Shown: positions 25,810 through 36,235, numbered from the stretch's first letter. The stretch: 64,000 nt of DNA from a virus (IMGVR_UViG_3300034101_002201:32348-96347); one strand, 5' to 3'. Translations and numbers: made by a program. Notes: generated from the letters alone by a model not told the origin.

Positions 25810-26561
25810 GTGATATTGAAACTATTTTTGATAAAGTTGAATTAGCTTCACCGAGTAATACCGATACATCAGTAAAAAATGTTGTGATGAACAATGCCCC
25901 ATCTATGCTTAGTACAGAATGGCATGACTATGCTATGACATTATTCCATGAAACGGAAATGGTTGATGGTCATCCTCTAGTTGCTGGATTAAGGCGTGTA
26001 GCAGAAATAGTACTGGGGCCAATTATGTTTAGTGGCCCAACTCAGGTATTTCCAGTTCAAAGAGAAGATCATCACGGTAGAGCAACAGTAGTATTTACAG
26101 TTCAATTTGATAATGGTATGAAGTATTCAGAAGTGGCAGATTCTTGGGAAGGGAATACTGATGATATGTTCTGTGCCTTTGCGGTGGCTATTGCTAGCAC
26201 CAGAGCAGAAGCAAGAGCTTTACGTAAGGCACTAAAGATTAAGGGTGTTGCTGCCGAAGAATTAACTAAGAAGGATACAGCAAAGATCGTCAGAGATATT
26301 TCTAATACTAAGAATGCTAGTGAGGGTGAGTATGACGATCAGAGTAGAATGAGTGATGCACAATACAACTTTATTGATGTAAAGTGTAAGCAACTTAACA
26401 TCGATGGAGAGAAGCTATTCGCATCGTTTAAGGTGGATAGCGGAAAGAAGGTTTCTAAGAAGATCGCTAGTGATATCATAGATTCACTAAACGATTACCA
26501 GCGTGATAAGAGTTCAATTCCACAAGATATAATAGGCTATCAACAGGAGTGGCGTAAATGA
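25806..26561 (+). CDS. Putative single-strand annealing protein
   Basis: This 251-residue protein has features of phage annealing proteins of the Rad52/ERF/RecT type: a substrate-binding core with the strand ATVVFTVQFDNGMKYSEVAD and the helix ASTRAEARALRKALKI near residues 135-150, a pattern of aligned Ala and Arg that recurs in these families. The C-terminal 75 residues (SDAQYNFIDVKCKQLNID ... DIIGYQQEW) resemble the tail module often attached to such proteins. No family was confirmed. If right, it would pair with SSB and the Fe-S nuclease in recombination. ATGA overlaps on both sides. Confidence 0.45.
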   Translation: MSDIETIFDKVELASPSNTDTSVKNVVMNNAPSMLSTEWHDYAMTLFHETEMVDGHPLVAGLRRVAEIVLGPIMFSGPTQVFPVQREDHHGRATVVFTVQFDNGMKYSEVADSWEGNTDDMFCAFAVAIASTRAEARALRKALKIKGVAAEELTKKDTAKIVRDISNTKNASEGEYDDQSRMSDAQYNFIDVKCKQLNIDGEKLFASFKVDSGKKVSKKIASDIIDSLNDYQRDKSSIPQDIIGYQQEWRK

Positions 26562-26893
26562 AGATTACATATACTACAAAGAACGGGCGATTACAGGCAG
26601 AACTAGAAGGTGAATCACAGAAGGACTTATTTAATGAACTAAGTAAGTTCCAAGAAGTGTTTGAAGAAACCACATGCGGAAAGTGTGGCTCTGATGATAT
26701 TCGATTCGTGGTGCGTACAGTTGATGACAATCAGTATTATGAACTACGATGCATGAAGTGCGGTGCTAGGCTAGCATTTGGTGTTAATAAGAAGGGTGGC
26801 GGGTTATTTCCCAAGCGTAAGGATGCAGAAGGAAATTGGCTACCAGACAGTGGATGGGTTAAGTGGAATCCAAAGACGGAGAAGGCAGAATGA
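26558..26893 (+). CDS. Zinc-ribbon protein, 111 aa
   Basis: This small protein has one clear zinc ribbon: CGKCGSDD at about residues 41-48 and CMKCGARL about 28 residues later. The following segment (GVNKKGGGLFPKRKDAEGNW) is a basic stretch that recurs in phage proteins beside annealing or replication genes. The N-terminal 35 residues look like a short beta-alpha unit (KITYTTKNGRLQAELEG). It overlaps the putative annealing protein gene by ATGA, so a role as its partner is plausible. Confidence 0.65.
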   Translation: MKITYTTKNGRLQAELEGESQKDLFNELSKFQEVFEETTCGKCGSDDIRFVVRTVDDNQYYELRCMKCGARLAFGVNKKGGGLFPKRKDAEGNWLPDSGWVKWNPKTEKAE

Positions 26894-27171
26894 GATGTTT
26901 AGCAATACTATTTATGCTGATAGGGATATCAAATGAGGGATTTGCTAATTATCCAGTTTACATTGTACCACAATCGGTTCCTATTGTTCAGCAACCGGTG
27001 GTTGTCCAAACTATGGTGTACCAAGCACCGCAGTTAATCGTTACGGTTCCTGTGCCAGTAGTAGTGTATCCTCAACCAATTATTGATCAAAGAATTTATT
27101 GGGGGTATCCTTACTATACAACAACACCTATGCCGGTCGAAAGACACAGACATAGGTGCTGGAATTACTGA
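26890..27171 (+). CDS. Small secreted Pro/Val-rich protein
   Basis: The frame opens at 26863, but the start is best placed at ATG 26890 (ATGA overlap with the previous stop), giving 93 aa. It begins with a typical signal peptide: MRCLAILFMLIGISNEGFA, with a likely signal peptidase I site after GFA and no lipobox Cys. The mature part is almost entirely Pro, Val, Gln and Tyr (PVYIVPQSVPIVQQPVVVQ), ending with RHRHRCWNY. A phage-encoded exported protein so close to the terminator might act on the host envelope or on superinfection. Function is unknown. Confidence 0.65.
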   Translation: MRCLAILFMLIGISNEGFANYPVYIVPQSVPIVQQPVVVQTMVYQAPQLIVTVPVPVVVYPQPIIDQRIYWGYPYYTTTPMPVERHRHRCWNY

Positions 27172-27179
27172 TGATTTGG

Positions 27180-27203
27180 GGGGCGGGAAACCGCCCCTTT
27201 TTT
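27180..27203 (+). terminator. Rho-independent terminator between converging blocks
   Basis: A perfect 7-bp GC stem (GGGGCGG at 27180-27186 and CCGCCCC at 27191-27197) with a GAAA tetraloop is followed by six T at 27198-27203. It ends the + strand gene block exactly where the - strand block ends. The opposite strand lacks a U-tract, so it works mainly for the + strand. Confidence 0.9.
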
Positions 27204-27919
27204 CATAGATACTCTAATGTAAAATATAGTCCATAGTTTTGTTTGGCACCGGGAGTATCTGGTTCCGAACTAATAGCTAAATACCAATCATGTCTTAACG
27301 CCTCATGGGTATCCCCTTGATTAAATTCCCATTTTAGAATAGACTGATTGCCTTCACCGGATAATGTATTCTTTCCGCTAACTCCGGGTGATGGAGTAAG
27401 TGAAAAATCTGACATAATTTGACCGCCAGTAAATAATCTCCATGAATACTCTGAATTTGCCCTATGACTTAAACTTCCCGCTGATTGATTTGTAGCCGGA
27501 TGCCTTGCTTCATAGATCCACGTTGAAACTCCAGAAGCTTGTTTTGATATATCGTTTCTATCAAACACCCTAAGCTTACAATTCTTAACCGATACTGCCT
27601 GTGTGTGTGTAAATCTAATGTTTAGTGGGCATTGATTGTTTGGCAAGTTATTCAAAGAAAGAGTATTTCCATCCTTGGCTTTTACTTGACCATTTTGAGT
27701 AGAATTTCCACTAGTCAACATGGCTGTATTTTGTAATTGCGTACCAACAACAGTTCCGCTAGAGTTAGTAATCCATGTGGTAGACTGCTGAGATTGTACT
27801 GGTACAGAAACTCCGAAACCAGCACCAAAAAACCCTAATCCACTTCCTAATAAGTGAGGTATTTCTTCCGGTACTCCGTCTACACCAATTACATTCCCAT
27901 AAAATTTGATTTCAGCCAT
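27203..27919 (-). CDS. Virion structural protein, last gene of the tail block
   Basis: This 238-residue protein is not assigned to a family. It is rich in Ser, Gly, Asn and Thr with short beta-strands, typical of a virion decoration or tail-tip component, with no membrane segment. The N-terminus is MAEIKFYGNVIGVDGVPEE, and there is a Gly-rich turn (GLGFFGAGFGVSV) at about residues 28-40. Its ATG follows a strong RBS (AGGGGAGAA) and a TATAAT-like box 33 nt upstream, so it may be transcribed separately from the rest of the block. Its 3' end meets the + strand block at the terminator. Confidence 0.65.
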   Translation of the reverse strand: MAEIKFYGNVIGVDGVPEEIPHLLGSGLGFFGAGFGVSVPVQSQQSTTWITNSSGTVVGTQLQNTAMLTSGNSTQNGQVKAKDGNTLSLNNLPNNQCPLNIRFTHTQAVSVKNCKLRVFDRNDISKQASGVSTWIYEARHPATNQSAGSLSHRANSEYSWRLFTGGQIMSDFSLTPSPGVSGKNTLSGEGNQSILKWEFNQGDTHEALRHDWYLAISSEPDTPGAKQNYGLYFTLEYL

Positions 27920-27952
27920 AAAATTCTCCCCTTTTTAGTAGGTTTACAGTAT

Positions 27953-27961
27953 ATTATACAC
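27953..27961 (-). promoter_or_regulatory. GTGTATAAT box before the last tail gene
   Basis: On the - strand GTGTATAAT lies 33 nt before the start at 27919, directly after the stop of the upstream gene. The same nine bases occur at 61103-61111 before the tail tube gene. No good -35 box is seen, so this may be a -10-driven phage promoter. It is inferred from only two copies. Confidence 0.4.
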
Positions 27962-27966
27962 CTTTT

Positions 27967-30900
27967 TTAGTTAGCACTAATTTCTAGATTTAAATATTGG
28001 ACATATGGATCGAATGGTAAATATGTTCCCCCATTACCGTTTTCTGTTGAGCAAAGTATGTCATTTACGAAGAATAGAAAAATATCATATTTTCCACCGC
28101 CAATATCCGTATTTGCTGATATATTATTAGATAACGCTACAGAGGTGGTTTTACTAGTTCTTACATAGCCATCCCCGTCGCCGTTACCATTATTGTCTTT
28201 TACTGATAAAAGCTGCTGTTTGTATAAAACTGGTTCTTCATCTTTCTTGACTTTTTCTCTAATTTTTAATGACTTTAAATATATCTCAGCTGCTATTACT
28301 CCGTCTGTTCTGCTAATAGATCCTTTTAATCCTTTTGGAAAGTTTGAAAATGGATTTGATGGAAATTCTCCAGCTTCTTTTAGTTTTAATTTAGTAATTT
28401 CGCCATTTGAGCCAATAGTTTCCACTTCATATATAACCTGACCAGCGAAAGTAACTGTATCGCCTACAGCATATCCGCCACCGGCTTTTTCTATATTTAT
28501 ATCCGCCCCTTCATATCCACCAAGATATCTTTGTATATATGTGAATCCGCCTCCGGTCAATAGCATATTTCTTCTAATTGGATTTTTTACATATTCTACT
28601 TTGGTTGTAGGAGTTACAACTATACCCACCGATAGACTTGGTTGTGAAAAATCTAATTTGCTACTGTTTGAATTAAAATGCAATGGCGTGAAGTATCTTC
28701 CATCATATATAGTATTTGGACAATGATCATATACTTTCGCCCATAATCCAACAGTACCAAATGAATCATATCTATTATCATCTCCGCTACTTCCCCACTG
28801 TACATTTTCTAATGTTTTACTCGTACCGCCAGTATCAGTACTCCAACTCATTCCGCCTATAATAGTTATATCAGGACCATTATTACCACCCCCGCTAACT
28901 ACTCCGTATCCATTATAACCATAGTGGTTATTTGTTATTAATGATAATTGACCACCATTTGGCAAACTAATAGTTTGTTTTGCTGCTAATATTCCAACGA
29001 CATTAGATCGTTCGTCTGTAAAATCGGGATCAATCCATTTTGGAAAAATACCCGGCCCATCATCTGGCTTATCTTTTCTTGCTGGTTCAACAATAGATCC
29101 AGTTTTATAATCAATTAGATATCTGTTAAAACCAATTCTAGAAGTGATATTAACTCCATTTTCACTGTATAGAGTTTTTTGCTCTTGAACATTAATTCTT
29201 TTCCATAAATTACCTAAAAATAAATGTCGCTCATTGTTGCCAAATGGATAATATAAAGTATTTGCCAAATCAGCAAAATTGCCATTTACACTTTCAGTTT
29301 CACCCCTATCGTTTACTTTAGTTCCAAGAGATTGAAAAGAACATAATGCTAAATTGAGTGATAATGCAGTAAATTGAATTTTATTTGGGTTTACTGGTGT
29401 CAAATTGAACAAATCTTTACCACTAGAATCTTGTATCCATTCCCCCTTTTGACCCGGTGAAGATTTTAAATAATCAATCATTGCGCCAGCATAGTTAATA
29501 TCTTTAGAATAATCTATTTGCCACAACTTTGGCATATAAAGTGAAGGATTACCAGATGCATTCAATGCTATTTGTGCTGGCAAATGGAATAAATTAGAAT
29601 CAAATACTTGAAATAGCGATACTCCTTCAGCGAGAGGGTCTGAAGCCTGACCTTCAGCAGTAAAATCTAATTTATCTCCACCAGTATATATAAAACTATT
29701 TGGTATTTTACCAGCAGATGTGTATGTATCAACATAGTTTTTTAATCTACCAACACTGCTAGATGTATAACCATCCGAATAGTATATTCCCCAACTATTT
29801 CTACTATTAACAGAAAAATGATCATTAAATTCTGGCTCATCATAGGGAATTTGAGAATAATTAGTTTGTGTTAAAACTGAGTACGGTTTTTGTGCATGAT
29901 TTGTATTATTGCCGCCAATAGACGTAGGAATAACATCAGCATCATAAACCGGTAAATATCCAGTACTGGGTAAAAAAGAAATATTCTTTTGAAAATTAGA
30001 CACTTTATTAAAATCTGTGTCTACAACAACTGCGCCATTGTCATCTATTTTTGCACTCTCTGGATCTATATTTAACATGTTTAATGCGGCTATTTTATTT
30101 AAATCATTAGCTCCAGAAGCCGCGCTAGTCAAAGCGATTTGAGTTGCAAAATATGGATTGACTGTTCCAGATAATGCTCTATAAAATTTATGTCTAACGC
30201 TTTCAGCATAATTTACAAGAGGCAAAGTAATTGGTCCAAAATCAACTTGTGTTTGATCTGTACTATCTCTAAAAAATGAATTTGCTTGCACGATATACTT
30301 TTGTATGTCTGATAGTTTAGACTCAAATTTTTTAGTAACAGTTTTTGGTAAACCGAACCCCATAGGAATCCAATCTGTGCCAATTAAACTGCATATTACT
30401 ATTTCTCCTTTAGTATATGATCTTGGGGTTCGATTAGTTACTATTATTTTTTCTACTTTTGCTTTCTCTCCACACCCAATGATATTTGGTCCAAATAAAT
30501 TTGGATTACTATCTTCAACGCTAAAAGGTATCCCACTTCCCCTCTTGCATTCTCCTAAAAATAATGCTCCTGTATAATATTGCGAAGCATCATCTATATT
30601 AGATGGCAGATCTTTCAAAGATACACCATCTATATCACTGATAAGTCTAACTAACATTTGTTGAGTACCAGCCTCCCACTGACCCAAAGCGTCGTTCCAA
30701 GCTGTTCTAAGCTTACCGGCAACTGTATTTGCTGGATTTTTCGCACCACCTTCTGCCGGTAATGCATATTGGCCGGTTCCTAATTTTTTAGATTCTGAAT
30801 AACTAAATGGCAATCCGGCAGCGGTTCTAGGAACATCTGCTATATTAAAAGATGCACCATTATGTGCCACTCCTCGACTTGTATTTACTTTAGCACCAGC

Positions 30901-31434
30901 ATTAAAATACAATCTTATAGATGTATTTCTGTTACAATCTAGAACAGAATAGTCTATATCAAATGTTATACAACCAGAGGAACTTGTCTGTATTTGGGAC
31001 CACAAAAAGTTGACCGCGAATACTACTTCCGAAGATAATCCGTGTGGAAGACCTTTTTGTATTTTATCAAATCTTTCTTGAAATTCTTTTATATCGCTGG
31101 CAGCAGAACCGCTAGGAGTATACCATAAATTTGATTCACCTCCACCAGATGTGCTTTTAAGATAATAATCTTTTGCAACATTGTCATAAGCCATGATTTG
31201 CAAATCTTCACCATCGCCCAGCAATTTATCTTTTGGAACATCTCCATCAAAGTATTCTGTTATATCTTTTGACAAGATTTTTTCACCAGTTTTACTTTTT
31301 TCTATACCGAAGTTTTCTATACTATTTCTAGTATAAGAAGCCAAACCAATATTTTGTAATACAGCATCATCAACTATGTAAGAATGGTAGTTTTGTACTG
31401 CCCCTCGTCCAGATCTAGCAAAAAAATTGCTCAT
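27967..31434 (-). CDS. Large virion structural protein, 1155 aa
   Basis: This is a large beta-rich protein, probably a tail-tip or baseplate component by position downstream of the tape measure. The N-terminal 100 residues end in QIMAYDNVAKDYYLKS, then a Gly/Ser-rich linker. Near residue 990 there is the module GGGYAVGDTVTFAGQ with GSNGEITKLKLKEAGEFPSNP, a beta-domain known from phage structural proteins. Most of the length is low in Cys and rich in Asn, Ser, Gly and Tyr. RBS AAAAAGGACATAAA precedes the ATG. No catalytic motif was found. Confidence 0.7.
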   Translation of the reverse strand: MSNFFARSGRGAVQNYHSYIVDDAVLQNIGLASYTRNSIENFGIEKSKTGEKILSKDITEYFDGDVPKDKLLGDGEDLQIMAYDNVAKDYYLKSTSGGGESNLWYTPSGSAASDIKEFQERFDKIQKGLPHGLSSEVVFAVNFLWSQIQTSSSGCITFDIDYSVLDCNRNTSIRLYFNAGAKVNTSRGVAHNGASFNIADVPRTAAGLPFSYSESKKLGTGQYALPAEGGAKNPANTVAGKLRTAWNDALGQWEAGTQQMLVRLISDIDGVSLKDLPSNIDDASQYYTGALFLGECKRGSGIPFSVEDSNPNLFGPNIIGCGEKAKVEKIIVTNRTPRSYTKGEIVICSLIGTDWIPMGFGLPKTVTKKFESKLSDIQKYIVQANSFFRDSTDQTQVDFGPITLPLVNYAESVRHKFYRALSGTVNPYFATQIALTSAASGANDLNKIAALNMLNIDPESAKIDDNGAVVVDTDFNKVSNFQKNISFLPSTGYLPVYDADVIPTSIGGNNTNHAQKPYSVLTQTNYSQIPYDEPEFNDHFSVNSRNSWGIYYSDGYTSSSVGRLKNYVDTYTSAGKIPNSFIYTGGDKLDFTAEGQASDPLAEGVSLFQVFDSNLFHLPAQIALNASGNPSLYMPKLWQIDYSKDINYAGAMIDYLKSSPGQKGEWIQDSSGKDLFNLTPVNPNKIQFTALSLNLALCSFQSLGTKVNDRGETESVNGNFADLANTLYYPFGNNERHLFLGNLWKRINVQEQKTLYSENGVNITSRIGFNRYLIDYKTGSIVEPARKDKPDDGPGIFPKWIDPDFTDERSNVVGILAAKQTISLPNGGQLSLITNNHYGYNGYGVVSGGGNNGPDITIIGGMSWSTDTGGTSKTLENVQWGSSGDDNRYDSFGTVGLWAKVYDHCPNTIYDGRYFTPLHFNSNSSKLDFSQPSLSVGIVVTPTTKVEYVKNPIRRNMLLTGGGFTYIQRYLGGYEGADINIEKAGGGYAVGDTVTFAGQVIYEVETIGSNGEITKLKLKEAGEFPSNPFSNFPKGLKGSISRTDGVIAAEIYLKSLKIREKVKKDEEPVLYKQQLLSVKDNNGNGDGDGYVRTSKTTSVALSNNISANTDIGGGKYDIFLFFVNDILCSTENGNGGTYLPFDPYVQYLNLEISAN

Positions 31435-31448
31435 TTTATGTCCTTTTT

Positions 31449-34400
31449 TTATGCTGGCGGTGTAAATTCATCATCATTAATCGTAAAATTTTCGTCTTCA
31501 CAAAGTCTATTTATTGCTCTAAAATCAATAGTTCTATGATTATGTGCTATATTCGAATGAAATGGTTCGTTAGAAAATGGAACATATAAATCTGATAGTC
31601 TTGAAGCACCTGTATTATACATAGCTTGTTCTCTTTGAATATTGCTATCAAATCTATTTGCGGTATCATATATATTAGTTTCTGGTTGCATAGAAACAGA
31701 ATTAGAAGACTGACTAGTTGTACTAGAACCAGCTGAACCAAAATTACCACCAAAATTTCCTAGGGCTGGAGCATATGAAGATGTCTCATATTTTACAACA
31801 GAAGCAACAATATGATCTGATAATATGGGCGGATTTGGTATTATTCCTTCGCTAGCAAACATATTTACAGCACCAACCATATTAACGCTAGTTTGTGCTT
31901 TTCCTATGCCCTTTCTTATAAGAGCATTTCTTTCATCCCTTGATCTTTGTCGTTCTCTACTTATTTTAGAAATAAGATCTTGTTTTTGTTTTTGTAGTTT
32001 GCCAAAACTAGCTGTGTAAAGGTCTAATTTATATGTAGTCTTTAAACCGCCTTCTGATACATCGACTTGCATACTAGTAATAATTGGCCCACCATCAATT
32101 AAAGCTTTACCTAAAGAGCCGGATGGTATAGTTGGAACTACAAATCCTCCGCGTTCAGATAAGAGCATTAAACTATTAGAAAATTCTGCTTGTATTCTTC
32201 CAGCATCCTGCATCAATTGATATCCAGCATAATTCCAAGGTGCTAAATTTTCATCTTTTGAAAACTCTATTCTTCCACCCACCTTAGAATATACAACAGC
32301 TTGAGTATCCAATTGAGAAGAAATCCAAGGTCCATAGCATCTATCGTTAGAAATTAATGGTAATACAACTAAATCTGGATATACTGGAGAAGGCGAAGAC
32401 ATTTGTACTTGTTGAGGTAAAGCAAATTGTAAAGATGCTTTTGCTTTTTTAGAAGCTAACCAAGCTATACTTCTAGCTTCTGCCGAAAACGTTTTACATC
32501 CAATATCTCTTCTTAAAGCATCGCTATCCGGCCCTTTACAAAATGCTGGTTCTGAAAATTCTGGTAAACCTTTTACAACATCCATAGTCAAATAATGTTT
32601 TACACTGTATGCATTATCTTTTTGATTTATTGCATCTCTAAATCTAGAATCTTTGGTCGGTATCGCTTTTCCGGGTAATGTGATTAAAGCATATACATGA
32701 TCAGTATCTAAATCTTCAATTTCAGTTTTTATGATATTAGAATTAAGTGCTGGTTGAAATTTTCTATCAAAGTCTAATGTAGTGACGGGTTCTCCAGCTT
32801 CTATATTCGGGGTATATAGCATTTCAAGGAATCTAAATGAGCTTATAAAGACTCCGGTTCCGGGAACCAAATCTTCTGGACTGTCACCCGGAACATTATT
32901 TTTCCATCCAGAACATGGTACAAAAATTTTCCTAGGTTTTGATGCTTTGATTCTTGGATCACCAACTTGACCATAAACGCTTATTGATCTTTCCTTTGTC
33001 TTGGGTGGCATATAAAAGTTATCGTCTACAGTGCATTTTATGAAAGAACATTGCTGGGGTTTTTCTCTGTCATTATCTTGTCTGTCATCATCGGCGGCTT
33101 CGTAACTTTCAAATTCAGTATTGTCTGCATGAACATTGTCTAAAAATTCACATAGATCTGGAACCATACCTTTAGCAGTAATAAGCTGTTGAGTGAAATC
33201 TTCAGAATTAAAATGGCTAAAGTCTAAATGTTGACTATGATCAAATCTGACATATGCGGATAATCTTCCGTCTTCATTCAAAAAGTTTGTTGCATCTTGT
33301 GGTATCAACATTTGGTTAACAGCTTTAGGAATAACATTGTCAGGCAAGGATTCAATCTGAGCTTTTGTCAGAGTATTTTCATACAATTCAAATGGAAGAT
33401 ATCCACCTAAATTAGTAGGAGAATAATTATATTCGTATTTATCAGATATTGGATTAAAATTAGCCCTCAATGCTCCACCATACTTATTATATATAGGATT
33501 TCCTGAGCCATTTAAAAATCCTTTTATGAAATTGCTTGAGCCGGTTTCGTTGTAGTCTTCTACCAAAGCTTGAGTAAAAGTTGAAGTAAATTCAAAACCC
33601 GGAATAGATGAAAATGCTCTTGGTTTAAATCCAAATGGACCAGACGAATATTCACCATACTGTGGCGATGAATTCCAAGTTATTTCATTACTATATTTTA
33701 AGTTAACCTTATTAGGAATTTTTACCAAAAACTTTTTACCTAAATTTTCATCTGCAATTTTTTTCAAAAAATTGTATACTTTCAAGGCATTTTCTGTTCC
33801 TTTTTTGGCTAATCTAGGCAATACAACATTTATCTTATGCAATGACTCTTCTATTTCATTTAATAGAGCTATATTTGGAGGAGATTGATCTAGAGCTTTT
33901 TTCATCTCATCGTAGTATTGTTTTTCTTGAGGTGTTAATTTAGCATAATTTTCAACTATATCTTCCAAAAAGTTTAATTGCGCTTCTTTTATATCTTGAT
34001 AGTTTGAACCATCAGCACCTCTGACCATTGCAACCCCATCTATCATATGAGTAATGGCAGATTGCAAAGTTGTTAGCCCACCTTCTGGAATACCAAGTCT
34101 ACTCATACGTTTATAATACAGTGGATATCCATATGGTGGATTACATGGACTTTTAGGCAATTCATCTTCATCAAATGGAGAACCTCCACCACTAACATAA
34201 GTATCAAATACAGATCTAGGAACAGTAACAGCATAGTTATTTGAAATATTAACTGGAACGTTAGCAAAAGATGGTGTTTGACTTAAAGCTGCACCTTCGG
34301 CAACATCGCTGTCTTCTATACTTTCTAAATAAGTATCGTTATATTGTTTTAAAAAGTCTTTCCAGCATTCATATGATATAGATGCACATCTTAATTCCAT

Positions 34401-36221
34401 TTCTGTGGCTACATAATATGCTCCTACGCCTTGAGCATTTAATCCAGTTGTATCTAATAATATTTGTTGGTATGATCCCCAACCCTTTGGTATTGTAACA
34501 GCATTTTTACCTAAAGTACCATAATATGGTAAAATTTGTTGTTCCAATTGCGTAGACAGTCTCCACTGAGATGGCGAAGATTCTGCATCGGTTTCCGCCC
34601 CCCTTCTTTTCCTTACCGATACAAAATCTCTATCAGCATTGGCAGAAAAACAATACATATCTACTTCTTGCGCACCAACTACAAATTTATCAGTTGTTAT
34701 ATTTGATAGTTCGTATCCAACATCTTGATTTTCTACTTCAACACCCATAGCTAATAAATTATCAAGAAAAGATTTAATAGCACCATATTTAGGTGGTTTT
34801 GATCTATCTATACTATCTACTCTAATTATTCCAGCTATTATATCTTGCGGTAATGCAGATTTATTGTAGTCATATATATATTGACAAGCGGGGTGGTCAA
34901 TGATTGGCAAAAGCGTAACAAATAGATCTCTGCTTACAACATCGCAAATCTCTAAACAAAAATCTAATATACTTATTTGATCAAAATCAATAAAATAAAA
35001 TGGAGGTAAAGCTGGTAGACCGCTAAAATCAACGACGTAATTGTATCCTCTGAAGTTTATCTTCCCTCCAAAACTATTATTTTTATACTCTTGTGGCAAT
35101 GCAATGTCAATTTCCATCAGAGCTTTAATAGCTTGAGATACTCTATAAAATGGCATACCCTGAGTACTTCTTCTAGCAAAACCAGTACCAGTTATAGGAA
35201 ATGACGTATTTGATGATCCAAAACTTCCAGTTTTAGATGAATAATACGTATCATTGTTGGTATATACAAATGTTCCAGAAGTTGGATGTACGGTCTTTTT
35301 TAAGACACCGCTTTCTGGCAACAAGTTTTTTATTTCGTCTATAGTTTCTTGAGAAGCATTATATTCCAAAAAACCATATAGATTAATAATATTTTGTGTA
35401 CCGTAAACACTACCGGCATAATTATTAAAAATTAAAATTGCATTAGATAAAATTTCGCGTGGATCTACAACCTGTACGGAAAATAGAGGATTACCATTTG
35501 AGCCTCTGTTTTGCAAATAAGATTGTAGGATACCACCAAATACTATATGATTTTCTCCTCGCCTGTCGTTGCCGGGGGCTAAGTAAGAAGACAAATCAAC
35601 AGCTTGGCCAGTGTCTGTATCTACAAAATTATTATTTGGTAAAGATTGTATAGAATTATTTACTAAGTCACCATATGTTGGAAATGGAAATGGCGCGGGG
35701 CCAACTCCAGTATATGTGCTAACGCCATTATTATATAGATCATCAAAAGTTTTTCTATATGTCTGTTCAACGGTAGCCAAATTTGCACCAAATTTAAAAA
35801 ATACTGGAGATCCTGCTATTGGTGGTGCAAATTGATCATGAACTCCATTATGATATACATCATCACCAAGACCTTGAGGGGTTGCGTCAGATCTATTAAA
35901 TTCATCATTTATTAATTCGACTGATAACGTAGAACTGGTATCTCCAAATCCACCATTCATACTAAAACTGCGCACTGACGCACCAAGAAATGTTTGCTGT
36001 TGTAATCCCCTGTTTTGAAGAGTCCATCCACCAACCGATAGACTTTGTGGTATAACAAGTCCAGCAGAAGGCCAGCTTGGACCGTAATATCCAGAAGATT
36101 GAATTATACTATTATTATTAATACCATTATATGCCTCTGTGACTTGATTGGATTGATAGGAGGGATCAAGTTGAACAGGGACTGTAACGGGGTTAACTTC
36201 TGGAACTGGATCTATAGACAT
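31449..36221 (-). CDS. Baseplate hub-like structural protein, 1590 aa
   Basis: Its position between the giant tail protein side and the block end suggests a tail-hub or baseplate component. Near residue 227 the segment HIVFGGILQSYLQNRGS, followed by FSVQVVDPREIL, resembles the beta-barrel repeat of phage baseplate hubs. Residues 770-840 contain a helical stretch (LTPQEKQYYDEMKKALDQ), and near residue 1460 there is a coiled-coil-like run (KLQKQKQDLISKISRERQR). Both ends are Ser/Asn-rich and probably flexible. RBS AGAGGATAATA precedes the ATG. No enzyme domain was seen. Confidence 0.65.
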   Translation of the reverse strand: MSIDPVPEVNPVTVPVQLDPSYQSNQVTEAYNGINNNSIIQSSGYYGPSWPSAGLVIPQSLSVGGWTLQNRGLQQQTFLGASVRSFSMNGGFGDTSSTLSVELINDEFNRSDATPQGLGDDVYHNGVHDQFAPPIAGSPVFFKFGANLATVEQTYRKTFDDLYNNGVSTYTGVGPAPFPFPTYGDLVNNSIQSLPNNNFVDTDTGQAVDLSSYLAPGNDRRGENHIVFGGILQSYLQNRGSNGNPLFSVQVVDPREILSNAILIFNNYAGSVYGTQNIINLYGFLEYNASQETIDEIKNLLPESGVLKKTVHPTSGTFVYTNNDTYYSSKTGSFGSSNTSFPITGTGFARRSTQGMPFYRVSQAIKALMEIDIALPQEYKNNSFGGKINFRGYNYVVDFSGLPALPPFYFIDFDQISILDFCLEICDVVSRDLFVTLLPIIDHPACQYIYDYNKSALPQDIIAGIIRVDSIDRSKPPKYGAIKSFLDNLLAMGVEVENQDVGYELSNITTDKFVVGAQEVDMYCFSANADRDFVSVRKRRGAETDAESSPSQWRLSTQLEQQILPYYGTLGKNAVTIPKGWGSYQQILLDTTGLNAQGVGAYYVATEMELRCASISYECWKDFLKQYNDTYLESIEDSDVAEGAALSQTPSFANVPVNISNNYAVTVPRSVFDTYVSGGGSPFDEDELPKSPCNPPYGYPLYYKRMSRLGIPEGGLTTLQSAITHMIDGVAMVRGADGSNYQDIKEAQLNFLEDIVENYAKLTPQEKQYYDEMKKALDQSPPNIALLNEIEESLHKINVVLPRLAKKGTENALKVYNFLKKIADENLGKKFLVKIPNKVNLKYSNEITWNSSPQYGEYSSGPFGFKPRAFSSIPGFEFTSTFTQALVEDYNETGSSNFIKGFLNGSGNPIYNKYGGALRANFNPISDKYEYNYSPTNLGGYLPFELYENTLTKAQIESLPDNVIPKAVNQMLIPQDATNFLNEDGRLSAYVRFDHSQHLDFSHFNSEDFTQQLITAKGMVPDLCEFLDNVHADNTEFESYEAADDDRQDNDREKPQQCSFIKCTVDDNFYMPPKTKERSISVYGQVGDPRIKASKPRKIFVPCSGWKNNVPGDSPEDLVPGTGVFISSFRFLEMLYTPNIEAGEPVTTLDFDRKFQPALNSNIIKTEIEDLDTDHVYALITLPGKAIPTKDSRFRDAINQKDNAYSVKHYLTMDVVKGLPEFSEPAFCKGPDSDALRRDIGCKTFSAEARSIAWLASKKAKASLQFALPQQVQMSSPSPVYPDLVVLPLISNDRCYGPWISSQLDTQAVVYSKVGGRIEFSKDENLAPWNYAGYQLMQDAGRIQAEFSNSLMLLSERGGFVVPTIPSGSLGKALIDGGPIITSMQVDVSEGGLKTTYKLDLYTASFGKLQKQKQDLISKISRERQRSRDERNALIRKGIGKAQTSVNMVGAVNMFASEGIIPNPPILSDHIVASVVKYETSSYAPALGNFGGNFGSAGSSTTSQSSNSVSMQPETNIYDTANRFDSNIQREQAMYNTGASRLSDLYVPFSNEPFHSNIAHNHRTIDFRAINRLCEDENFTINDDEFTPPA

Positions 36222-36235
36222 TATTATCCTCTATT

